Assembly: GCA_013396915.1 (NCBI GenBank)
Contig: VWZL01000320.1
Span: 827,048 to 891,047, forward strand
DNA length: 64,000 nucleotides
Direction of reading: 5' to 3'
Source: Stercorarius parasiticus
Taxonomy: Eukaryota; Chordata; Aves; Charadriiformes; Stercorariidae
Part shown: positions 1 through 10,270 of the stretch, in pieces
Position numbering within the stretch: position 1 is the stretch's first letter
Layout: every line of letters begins with the position of its first letter
Translations under genes and position numbers: made by a program
Notes under the pieces: model-generated
Seen by the model: only the letters and a program-made list of their open reading frames with translations
What the model was told of the DNA's origin: nothing
Database searches by the model: none

Positions 1-540
1 GAAGTTATTGTTCCCCTGTACTTGGCACTGGTGAGGCTGCACATCAAGTACTGTGTTTTGAGCCCCTCACTACAGGTGAGGTGCTGGATTGTGTCCAGAG
101 AAGAGCAACAAAGCTGGTGAGGGGTCTAGAGCACAAATCTTATGAGGAGTGACTGAGGGAGCTGGGTTTGTTTAGTCTGGAGAAAAGGAGGCTGAGGGGA
201 GACCTTATCTCTCTCTACAACTACCTGAAAGGGGGTTGTAGTGAGGTGGGGGTTGGTATTTTTTCCCAAGTAACAAGTGACAAGCCAAGAGGAAATGGCC
301 TAAAATTGCACCAAGGGAGGTTTAGAATAGATATGAGGAAAAATTTCTCCATCGCAAGGGTTGTCAAGCATTGGAACAGGCTGCCCAGGGAAGTGGTTGA
401 GTCACCATCCCTGGAGGTATATAAAAGATGAGTAGATGTGGACTTAGGGACATGGTTTAGTGGGACTTGGCAGTGTTAGGTTTTTGCTTGGACTTGATGA
501 TATTAAAGGTCTTTTCCAACCTAAACGATTCTATGATTCT
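1..540 (+). mobile_element. CR1 LINE, 3' end, cut by the window edge
   Basis: This is the 3' part of a CR1 non-LTR retrotransposon. The first 430 bases read as the end of ORF2. The following 110 bases are the short 3' untranslated region, ending in the CR1-specific tail around 526-540 (GATTCTATGATTCT). CR1 elements copy themselves by target-primed reverse transcription, lack a poly(A) tail, and are the dominant LINE of birds and other reptiles. The matching features are the peptide motifs [25 protein letters not shown] and the phrase for 'aaggtcttttccaacct' just before the tail. The 5' end lies outside the window, so its truncation point is unknown. It is broken by in-frame stops and certainly inactive. 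Subfamily is not assigned. Confidence 0.95.
90..431 (+). pseudogene. CR1 ORF2 C-terminal remnant (broken reverse-transcriptase ORF)
   Basis: One frame reads through the C-terminal end of CR1 ORF2, downstream of the reverse-transcriptase domain: VQRRATK, then LEHKSYEE, then [12 protein letters not shown], then [19 protein letters not shown]. Two stops interrupt it, TGA at 150-152 and TGA at 429-431. Both fall where related CR1 copies carry arginine (EERLREL and KRRVDV), so each is explained by a CGA to TGA change, the usual decay of methylated CpG. Only the tail of the protein is present in the window. There is no endonuclease domain and no catalytic FADD box, so the fragment has no activity. 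It lies wholly inside the CR1 entry that begins at base 1. Confidence 0.88.
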
Positions 541-2753
541 TCAGTGAAATGATTCAGGCCCTTAAAGGGTCTATTTCTCTCTGTTGGCTGTAAATTCTGC
601 ACAGCAAGGTTACATGCATATGGCTACATTGTACAAATCTATTCTAGTCAAGAGAATGCTGTCTGATTTTCCATGAATACCGTTTTGTAGGTAAGGACCT
701 TTCTTTTTTTCTGTAACTCAACAATATTGGGTTTGTTTTAAAAAACTTTTCTGATTTTTGATACTTTTTTTATTATTAAATAGGTAAATAAAAACTAGTT
801 TTAGTAAAGAAAAAACCCACCTTACTGACACAATTTCTTCTTCTCCCCAGAAGTTTCTAAAAAACCATCCTCAAGGATTAACAGAAATATTACTCCTTAA
901 GTGCTTATTCTGCCAGTATTAGTGCGCTTCTTTTCTTACAAGAACTATTTTTCTGTCTCTGTATGTTTACTGACATACATATTTGACATTGACATTGCAA
1001 AGATGTTTGAAATTCTACAGGCCAGGAAGTAATGACAGTAAACAATTTGAGAAGGTTAATAATAATAATGATATTTGAATTTTGTTTGAAGTATAATAAT
1101 AATAATGATATTTGAATTTCATTTGAAGCATTTACCTGATGAAGCGAAAGTTTTTATTATTCAAACCACACACAAAAATAAATTCAGGAATTAATTAAGA
1201 TGCACATGGCTGTTCTGCATTATGGTATACTGCACACTGGCTTAAAGATGTTTTCATATGAGATATATTGATATTTTCTAAAACTGAATACTTATGAAAC
1301 TTCCAGAGAAACACAGATTAGTACCTAAACAATCGAAAAATGAACTGCACTTGCAATGCAGGTATATGGTTTCATTTAAAAGGCTGTTTGAAATCTTCAA
1401 ATTTCTGAAACACTAATTCAGGCATTTGCTCTGCATTGAAGAACTTGCAAGCCCCAGGAGTTCCTAGCCCTCTTCACTCTTAACGCTACTGTATTTCATT
1501 TAGCCTCATTATTTTCAATTACACGGCATAAAAGGGATTTCCAACATGACACATGGGAAGCAATGGACACAGCTCCTATAACTTGAGAGCGGATAAAGGG
1601 CATATAAGTGCTATTTGCCTGGGTGTTACACTACAAAGACTAATGTTGGTGGGATCTCTTGTATCTGAATGGTTGGTAAGCTTCAGAATTATCTTCCATT
1701 TCCCATCTGTTTCTGTTTAAATTTGCAGATGTATTAGCACAATTCCAAAGTGTGTCTTGTTATTTTGACCCATTGCACTGTAATTTACATGAATATGGAA
1801 CAGAAAGGAGCTTCAATCAATAACTGGAATCAAAACAGCCATGAAAATCTGGATCCAGATGCTCTCCACTCTATTGCTATGAAATAAACTCTTCCACATA
1901 CAATTAGTCTCCAGTTTTAAATCTTTGGCTCTTTAGATCCATCTTTTACTATCCTTCAGATAAGTCAACCTGTAAAACATCAGGATTTACTCTGAAAATC
2001 CACATATACAAAAGGTCTGCACAAGGCCTGTATATGACTCTTCTAATGACTTTTGTGGAAGATTGTACCCAGCTTTCTACAGTCATGAGTCAGTAGTAAA
2101 AATAAGTTAAGTTTGTTAATAATTCACACCATGTGGACTGAGAGAAAGTTCCTTAAAAAAATAAAGCACTCCTCTCTCAGTTTCATAATATCAACAGGGA
2201 TATAAGCAGTAGCAAAATAAGCAAATATGTTTCTAATTGTGACCTTTAGCAATAAGTAAAAAGCGGATGAGGTAAACCACTAATGAAACCAGTATATTTT
2301 GGAACAATGAGTAGCTTTTATATTAGTTCTCCATATGTGTTGATTCAATTAGGGGTTCTTCAAGGTTTTCTTCTGAATTGTCATTTGGGTTTTTCTATGG
2401 TCAAGTAATCTCACGTTACTCTACATTTACATCAATATCACAGGTAAAAATTATTAATTCTAAAGTTTGAAATTAAAACAACCTGTCTGTCTCTCTATTT
2501 TATTTCCAAAAAGTGTTCCAAAATATGTCATTTAAGAAGTTTCCAAGTACTTGGATTTTATTTTCTAAAAGAAGGTGCATCAGGCAACTGTCTTCAACTT
2601 ACTGAGACAGGAGCACTCTGTTCAGGTATCACCATGAGGTTTTCCGGATGCTGGCTACCAAGTCAGGATCCTAAACTCTGGATGTTACTGGAAAAGCCAA
2701 GACTTATAGACTCCATAACATTTAAACTACTGAATATTTTACTACAGTAACAC
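541..2753. other. AT-rich noncoding sequence, no gene seen
   Basis: No open frame of useful length, no recognisable repeat family and no splice-bounded exon was seen. The only structure noted is the 37-bp tandem duplication entered separately. A weak inverted repeat occurs at 2137-2145 and 2173-2181 (9-bp arms, 27-base loop), which is within chance expectation. Confidence 0.6.
1057..1128. repeat. 37-bp tandem duplication, two copies
   Basis: Copies at 1057-1091 and 1094-1128 are each 35 bases. Both start with four TAA-type triplets and end in TTTGAAG, and TA separates them. They differ at two adjacent positions (TTGT versus TCAT near the end of the unit). The unit begins with a short (TAA)n run, so replication slippage or unequal exchange primed by that run is the likely origin. 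Confidence 0.9.
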
Positions 2754-2796
2754 TTGAAAAAGAAAGAAAAAAAAAAAAAAACAAAAGAAAAAACCC
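2754..2796. repeat. A-rich simple tract
   Basis: An almost pure adenine stretch with scattered G and C, including a run of 16 or more A. It lies just before the TG/TA microsatellite. It could be a decayed poly(A) tail of a retrocopy, but no retrocopy was recognised upstream. Confidence 0.75.
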
Positions 2797-2812
2797 CAAC
2801 CCGTTACGCTAA

Positions 2813-2875
2813 GTGTGTATGTGTGTATATATATATATGTAAGTATATGTGCATATGTATACACACACACACATA
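2813..2875. repeat. TG/TA/CA alternating microsatellite
   Basis: Alternating purine-pyrimidine run: GTGTGTATG, then TATATATA, then an interrupted TATGTGCATATG, then ACACACACACACATA. It is imperfect and therefore probably old. A short antisense CR1 starts immediately after it, and further TATA/GTAC-type sequence resumes on the far side (3070-3107), so the CR1 seems to have landed inside or at the edge of this repeat. Confidence 0.85.
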
Positions 2876-3069
2876 TAGAATCATAGAATGGTTTGGGTTG
2901 AAAAAGACCTTAAAGACCATCTAGTTCCAACCCTCTGCCATGGGCAGGGACACCTCCCACTAGACCAGGCTGCTGAAAACCCCATTCAACGTAGCCTGAA
3001 CACCTTCAGGGATGGGGCAGCCACAGCTTCTCTGGGCAGCCTGTTCCAGTGTCTCACCACCCTGACAAT
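2876..3069 (-). mobile_element. CR1 LINE 3' fragment, antisense, strongly 5'-truncated
   Basis: Read on the minus strand, this ends with the CR1 tail (ATTCTATGATTCTA, at 2876-2889 on the plus strand), preceded by the typical 'aaggtctttttcaacccaaa' phrase. On the plus strand the diagnostic stretch is TAGAATCATAGAATGG. Beyond it lies the complement of the ORF2 end and UTR (CTGGGCAGCCTGTTCCAGTG, at about 3035-3055). About 195 bases remain, the normal severe 5' truncation of CR1 copies. The plus-strand frame across it is the antisense of the element and not a gene. Flanking TG/TA-type sequence lies on both sides. Confidence 0.95.
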
Positions 3070-6063
3070 ATACGTACACTTATAAATGTGTATATATAAA
3101 TCCTTACACTCTCCAAACATGAAAATGAAACATATTAGACTTTCTGATTCGGTAGCTTACTTCTACATGGTAGGGGCACTCAAGAGCCCTGAAGTCTGGG
3201 CTGCTTACGTACCTTTTATAAAGGACTTTCATTGCTGTCAAGCAGAAAAGCTGCCTGAGCCTTGGTGGAAGTGAATTTGACATTGACTCATTCCTGACAA
3301 AATCGTTTGTGCTAGCAAGTTGGCATTTTCTAAAAAAACGTTTTCAGAAGGTTTCTAGTTAGAAGGCCGAACTCTATTACAGGTTATAGGCACAATTCCT
3401 ACCAATTTCAGCAGGAGTCTGACGTGTCCATCTATATGCTTAAGGAAAATGAAGAAATAAAAGTGCTGGAATTTTGTAATTTACTTTTGTTACACATGTA
3501 GCCCCCCTGCCAGGTGTCAGTGGTAGTAACCAGGACTAGGTTCAATAATATGTCTAGGGGTCTCCTTCTAAAATAAATGTGAATGGTGCCTTGGTCCCCC
3601 ACCTAAAACACCAACATTTAAGAATTTAATAATCTAACCGTTTACAGGTGTTCCTTCTCCCCTTGCAAGCACGCAGGAGTTCTGAGAATATGAAACCACA
3701 AATATCTTTTATTTGGGAAAATACAATAAGTATATCGCTTCAAAAAGTAAGGAAAACCCACACAGTGTGTTGGGGATATGACGGGCTTCACAGTTCCATT
3801 TATTAGTCACACAGCTCTTTATGGTGTAGCACTCTTTCTACAGGCAAAATATCCTAACATCAGCTAGGCCCTTGGGATGACTTTACTCCATGGCTTTTTT
3901 CCCTTCTGTAAGATCTGCACTACTCTTGTCACGCTACCAGTTTTTTCTTTTTTCTTTTTTTCGTTCTGAGATGTCAGATATAGCATTTGGGCTATTGCTT
4001 TTTGTCTTAGATGCTGCTGCTAATCTGCTCCTATAAATTCAGCTCCTATAATATTTGTCACTGGAGAACCTGTACACCACTGCCTGAATTTCCTGCTAAA
4101 AAAACATTGCATAAGGAAATGGATAATTACTAACAGCTAAAGCAGGAGAAAACAAAATAATGAATGATGTAGAGATCAGTTATAAATACTTGTTTCTCTA
4201 TAAGAATGGAAAACCTGTTAAGCTATAAAATGACATCCTGTTTTATGGAGTACAGGCCAGAAGAATTGTCTTGCATGCTCTGCTGAGCTTTTTGATAATT
4301 TCTGTTGTTTTTTTCAAAATCTTCATTACTTTTCTGAAAAATGAGAAGTCATAATATTAAACCTGTTACTGTATGGTAGGGTGGGAAATATAGAAGAAAA
4401 CAGCAGTGAAAAAAAGGAAAAAGAGAAACAAGATATTTTGAGAATCTAGAAAAATCTGTCAAGAAATGATAAAATAAGCTGCAGTTAGACATGTATTCTA
4501 ATGCACAAAGGGAAAATTAATCAGAAATATGCACATGTAGTGAAATCAAAGATGCCCCAAACACTTGAAAAGAAAGAATAAAGAAATAGTGTATTCCAAA
4601 GATGTTTAAATCAGATTATAGGAATTAATAGCACGACATGACAGCTTAGGCAAATGTGATATTGGGCTGTCTGCACAGGAACATCTCATCGTGTCACAGG
4701 GAGATGATAGTCCTTGAATATAAGTGATTACACTACAGCACAGGGACTATTCAAAAGGATGTAGACAAATTGGAAAGGACTTTACAGATGTGAAAGAAAA
4801 TATATGGGGCCAGATGTTGATTAATGAGGGTTGTGCTTATGTTGGCTCACTTTAAAAATTAAATCCATACACATACAGCATAAATATAAAAATACAAGGG
4901 GCAAAAAATTATTGTTCGCTGAAATACAGGAAAATACAGTTAAAAGTGCATTAGAAGGGAGTTAAAGATAAGATGAACAGCAGGGAATACCTCTCACAGT
5001 AAAACAGTCTCCCGTGTGAGATGAAAGGAGTATTTTTACCTGGGGTATTTAGAACATGGTTGCATGGAGGGAAGTCATCTCCCACCCCCATGGTTTTGTG
5101 GAGGTGAGAGTTTAGGAATTTTGGACTAAAATTCGACTCAATGTAAGAATGGTATTATTGGTCACAGGCATTGTTTAGGGAACTTAGTATTGTCCTGAAG
5201 CAGACTTGGAATTACTTCTCTAAGACCTGAAATTCTCCTACTTGAAATCCCACTGAATTAACTGACAGTGTGAAAACAGCAGATCCATTAATTATCATGG
5301 ATCTTTTTTTATTTATACCCATTTTATCAGCTAATGGGAGGGACTGGGTTGCTATGTGAACCCTGATGGACCTGTCATGCTGGTACAGAAGTCCACACTA
5401 CTGCTTGTTATCAGTTGTTATTGTTAAAGCTGGCCTGAGGTGATGCTAACTGAACAGAGCACGGAAAATTGCTAGACATGACATGAGAAATTGCTGGACG
5501 TAACAGATAACAGTGTAAGAAGTTCACAAAAGTAAGAGACAGTGCTGCAAGGAATGGCTGGATTTCATAGGTGATTAAAGGGGCATTATGGGAGGAATAA
5601 CCAAACTTTGGAGATAAATGAATTATGTCTGGATTAGGTACCACGCCGGTTTTAGGAAGTAGTCCTGCATTTGATTGTTCCAGCTGAATTAGTGAAAAAA
5701 ACCAAATCTGCTCCCATGACCATACCACATAAGATGAATCTGCTTCCATGGTCAAGAAGCCTGGGGCACTAGGGGGGACTTTCCCAAACTATTGTCACCA
5801 GGTTGATGCTCACTCCAGTCCCAGCAGCACTGACATACACTCACTGCTTTCTAACACCTATCAGTATAGGAAGAAACTAAATTAAAGCTATGTCTTTTCT
5901 GATTTCAAGGTAAATATGCCCTAAACATGAGTTGGAAGCCACAACTTGATAGACTGAATCTGCCCTCGATTTCAAAACATCCTTAAGGATTTAGAACTTG
6001 GTCTGATTTGCATGCAACAGTATCAGAAACATTTATAAGTGTATTGTCTACAAAAAGGTGCCA
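3070..6063. other. Unique AT-rich noncoding sequence
   Basis: No recognisable gene, RNA or transposon. The largest frame is 114 codons on the minus strand (5411-5755). It has no recognised domain and ends in an asparagine run templated by a GTTATT-type stretch, so it is taken as chance. A small near-repeat occurs at about 5467-5500, where AAATTGCTAGACATGAC is followed by AAATTGCTGGACGTAAC. Confidence 0.55.
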
Positions 6064-6131
6064 TCAAGTGCAAATATCAATAACAATAGCAACAGTAATA
6101 ACAATAGTAATAGCAATAGCAATACTAATAA
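6064..6131. repeat. Imperfect AAT/AGC trinucleotide-type repeat
   Basis: A run of AATA-, AACA- and AGCA-like units (ATAACAATAGCAACAGTAATAACAATAG and similar). It looks like a decayed (AAT)n or (AATAGC)n microsatellite, with two intact AATAGC units around 6111-6122. Confidence 0.8.
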
Positions 6132-8946
6132 ATTGAAGTATTAAACACCAGTAACCACATAAATATAGAGATGAATATGCAAGATCACAGTAGCTCAGAG
6201 AAAGAATTAAAAGGGTTAAATCACTGGGGCAATACAGAACCTCATTTGATCATGCTTGTCTTTCATCAATGTCCATCAACAATTTAATCTGTGAGGCTAA
6301 GCTCCATACACACATTTGCACCTCACTTAACTATTACGCTACTCTGGGAAGTCTGGTTAAGCAGAGTAAGGCTGTCAAAGAAGTTTTTATATGACTGACT
6401 GACTGACATTTATACCTAGCATGTCCCATGGGCTTTATAAAGAACACTTTTTAGTGCCAGTAGTGTTACATCGTGGTGGGTGAACATGATACTGCCATGG
6501 TGAAAAAGAGAAATAGATTAAACCACAACTTTGGAAACTAAATCCTATTTTTCTGGAAAGAATAATTTTGTCCTGGATTATCCTGGGGAGGATCAGTTGT
6601 CCTGGCTTTTATTTCTTTTTCCCTTAAAAAAAAAAATGTGCTGAGTTCTTTAACTTCCATCTGAAACCACATCAGAGCTGAGCAGAAGCAACCCTGTTTT
6701 TATCAAGACTTGATCTTAAGCAATCAAGGGAGATATCTGGATTACTGATCAGAGCTACTCCATTGCTCAGCATTACACATTTCTCTGTCTCCCATTTTGT
6801 AGTTGTTGGCCCTCATCCAGCCTCGTCCAGCTTCAAAGTAAACCGTCATAAAATGATTCTTTTATTCTTTGTCTTTTTCCTTTTTTTTTTTTTAAGAAAA
6901 TATAAGCTGTATAAATTTGCAGTAAGAATCATGGCATTATTTTAGAATTATCTCCATATTCCTGGATCTGTATTCTGAAAGGGGTGCCAATAACAGGTCT
7001 AATGCAAAGCCCCTGATATCTGTGAGGATCTTTCCACTGAGTACATTAAGTCTTAAATCAATCCCAATGGAGAAAGGTGTATGCCTTTGCTTTACACATT
7101 TATGCCTAGTTATAGTTTCCTAAATGCTGCCTTTGCTTTTGAAAATGTGTCAGAAGGCAGGCTTGGGAGGTGGAGGTTTGTCTGGATGCCATTCTGTTAC
7201 AGACAAAGCCAGGAAAACCCTGAATGAGCTCCAGGAAGAGAGAAATTTGCCAAGACACTAGCTAAAGCAGGAGGTTCCAATTTGTTTGGACACTATGTAA
7301 TATGTGCATGAGAGCTTCTGAGGGAGCAGGAAAAAGGGAAAAAAGCACAAGATACTCTAGGATGCATGAATGTAATATTTACTTTTATCTATTTGAACAG
7401 TTTGTCTCCATTAAACTTTGAGACAGATGTCTTCAAACAGAACACTGACTGTGTTGGTGGTGATGCACAGTCATCAGGGTAGTGTCACATTTTGGGTGTT
7501 TTCACAACCTGCTTGCAAGAAGAGAAGGCAGGTGCATTTACACCCCAAAACAGGAAAGCAACTGACCTGGAGCTAATTGAGCTATGTAGCTACATCTGGA
7601 TAGTTCAGAGATGGGTAATTACAGCTTAATTTTCAGTGTGAATTTTGCCTAAAGTAGAGACCATGGAAGTAGCATGAATGCAGTGCTCTGGGTAGGTAGG
7701 CCAGCAATGGTAAAGGAGGGCCAGGAATAAGTTGACTTCTGAGGCTGGCCCATCTAAAAAGACTTTTCTTCTAGGCTCTTCTGTAGTCAACAGAAAGCAT
7801 CTCAGAGGATTATTAATCCCTCTTCAAACAGGTGTTCAGGATGTGTGAAGAGCATCACTTTATAGCCCATCACCTTTCCTCTCTCTGTAGAGGAAATTTT
7901 GACATCTTGCTTAGAATTAGCAGGTAAGTTTAAAACAGCCAAAGCTAGCCTTCGAGACAGGTTCTATTTGAACGTAACAAGGTATAATTAGCTCACTGTT
8001 TTCTCCCTGTTATTTTCATATTTTCCTGGAATTATCTTCTGTGGTCTAATTTATGTAGGTATTAGAAGTATTTCTACAAAAGGCAAGTATAATACAGGCC
8101 CCAGAAATTTGTATTTGATTTGTTCTGGACCCTCTGAAAACCAAGCTCCTGCTTAAAGAGCGTTCAAAGAAAGACGTATTGCTAAACGTCTCTGGTGAGT
8201 CCTGTTTGTTGTGAATGTACTGGCTTTGGTGTGGTAGTAGGAGAGAAAGGGATGAGGAGAGTGCATTGACCATGATGGCTGTACAAAAGGTTGTAACTAA
8301 GTGTATGACTGGACATTTAAACTCTCTGTCATCAAAATCAGTGTTTAGAAATATGAAATAATGAAAATAGGGATGTAGCCCTCTCAGCCATACATGTATT
8401 GCCACAAATTATCTGTTATGTCACTCACACAAAAAGTGTGAAGATGTTTGAATTTTGCTTAGAAGTAATTGAGTAAGCAGATAGAATATAAAAAACTGTC
8501 AGGAAAGAACAGAGAGGAGCCTGGGGCGTTGTTAAGTCTCTGATGTTCTTAAGCTTGGAACACCACATCCTCTGCTGTGAAGGAGGTGTCAACTAAATTA
8601 AGAAAAGTATAAGAAAAAGCAGCAAGGATGAGCAAAGATAGAAAAACGCAAATATAATTAAATCAAGATAGCAGCAACATCTATATCTGTGTGGAAAAGA
8701 CATGCTATTCTGAAACGTTAAACTTTAATTTAGTTAGACTAATACTGGAATGAATTAACATTCAGTGTAATGGCTTAAGATAGAACCTGTGTGAAAAACC
8801 TGCAGAGAGGAAAATAAAAATTTGCAAAAAGATGCAATGATTTTAATTTTGTGTGACCTAGCATTATTTCCCTCATAAATGTTCTATATTTTGGCAACTG
8901 ATTTTTTTTTTTTAAATCAAGTTTAGATTTATCTTTAATTTTTCAT
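6132..8946. other. Unique noncoding sequence, no gene seen
   Basis: No supported gene. Holds a short poly(T) near 6879-6894 and another at 8902-8914. The 119-codon minus-strand frame at 8046-8405 has no family signature and is considered chance. Confidence 0.55.
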
Positions 8947-9068
8947 TAAAAAAAGGAAAGAAATAAAAAAGTAAAAAAAAATATAAAAAATAAAAAGGAA
9001 AAAGAAAAAAGTAAAAAGAAAAAGCAAAAAGGAAAAGAGAAAAAAAAAGAAAAAAGTAACAAAAAAGT
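8947..9068. repeat. A-rich low-complexity tract
   Basis: About 120 bases composed nearly only of A with G, T and rare C interruptions (AAAAAGG, AAAAAGT, AAAAAGC units). The phenylalanine/tyrosine-rich minus-strand frame across it is an artefact of the composition. Confidence 0.9.
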
Positions 9069-10241
9069 TGTAGACTTTTTTCAGGGAAAAAATCTGTCCC
9101 TAAATTTCTCACAAAAAAGTAATTCAACTAAATTAGTTGAACCAATTCATTAGTCTAAGAAAAAAAATGAGCATAGCAAAAATTCTGGGTGCATCAAAAA
9201 AAGGATGTTTTTTTACAATTACTTCCTTCACTCACTCAAGGTAGTGGCCTTAGAAAAATCTCAGAACTACATTCTTACACTACCTACCCCTTTGACTGAA
9301 CTTCTAATCTTCAAAACCTGAATCAAGAATAAATTTTATAACATCTACATAAAGATCCAGTAGCTTTTCTGAGCACCTGAGAACCTGTCATTTCTGAGGT
9401 GGGTTGTACTGTGATGCAGACTGACTATGAGCACCAGATTTTGTGGATATTGGGGAAATAAAGGATGGTCACAGAAGGCTGTAAAACTAAATTAAACAAA
9501 ACAAAAAATACATGTTAAAAAGACTTTAATCATCCTAGCGCCGATTTTCAAACCTAATCTCATTATTTTAATTCTTCCACTTGCCATGCTGAAAGCTTCA
9601 ACATTGCACATACCAATGATTAGACACTGAATAAAAATTTCTTTCTTTTTTTTTCTTACCATTTCAGGTAATTTGTTTCTGATTCGTTATGTGCTTAGTG
9701 AAAGTAATTCATATTAGGCATTTCAGCTCTTTCCCTGTCTGTATGTATGTTTTTCTTCAAATGGCCACTTAACTTGAGTTTAGCCTTGACCTCTTTATGT
9801 GATTTTAGTATTTCATTTATCTAGCTGCAATGAATCTTGTACTAGAGGGAACAGGGCCTGCAGAAATATATTTTATGAACTCCAAACAGAATACACACTC
9901 TCTAACTTGCAACAAATTGTCATTTTCATGAGGGTTAGGAACTGAGCTCGAAGTTAAGAAGTTTGGCAATATTCTTCCGTGATTTTTCTCAATAGAAGCA
10001 ATATATTGGAGATACTTTCTGTACAGTGTTCTTATACTGGACATATTTGGTGTACTTCTTTTTTGAAGACTTTAAGACAGCTTGTATGAATCTACATATG
10101 GAAAGCTATATCTGCAGAGCAGTAAAAAGTTACGGTTGATCACTTGAGATTTTATATCAGGTAATCTCCTGGAAATATTATTGTTGCATGACTCTTACTG
10201 AATCTTCAAAACATCCTGTCAACAGTCTTGACAGCTATTGA
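9069..10241. other. Unique noncoding sequence
   Basis: No supported gene or repeat. A pyrimidine tract ending in CAG/G at about 9640-9668 resembles a 3' splice acceptor, but no coding frame follows it. Confidence 0.5.
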
Positions 10242-10270
10242 TCATAGAATCGTCTAGGTTAGAAGGGAAG
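10242..10270 (-). mobile_element. Tiny CR1 tail fragment, antisense
   Basis: Positions 10242-10270 read TCATAGAATCGTCTAGGTT followed by AGAAGGGAAG, which is the reverse complement of the last bases of an avian CR1 3' end. Only about 29 bases are recognisable, so this is either an extremely 5'-truncated insertion or the remains of an older one. The downstream sequence does not continue the CR1 match. Confidence 0.7.

Noticed and set aside
2137..2181. Inverted repeat ACTGAGAGA / TCTCTCAGT
   Set aside because: Nine-base arms with a 27-base loop are expected by chance in 64 kb.
2888..3085. 65-codon plus-strand frame
   Set aside because: It is the antisense strand of the CR1 tail at 2876-3069.
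5411..5755. 114-codon minus frame
   Set aside because: Chance length for AT-rich DNA, no domain, no splice or promoter support.
8046..8405. 119-codon minus frame
   Set aside because: No recognised motif. Within the chance range for 64 kb in six frames.
8540..8640. Resemblance to the CR1 ORF2 region around 'accacatc...' and 'gcaaagatg'
   Set aside because: Only scattered words match and no peptide motif appears. Too weak to call.
8912..9127. 71-codon minus frame, very rich in Phe/Leu/Tyr
   Set aside because: Produced by the A-rich tract. No topology or family signal beyond composition.
9640..9668. Polypyrimidine tract followed by CAG/G, splice-acceptor-like
   Set aside because: No open frame or exon-like sequence downstream. 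Such tracts are common in AT-rich introns.
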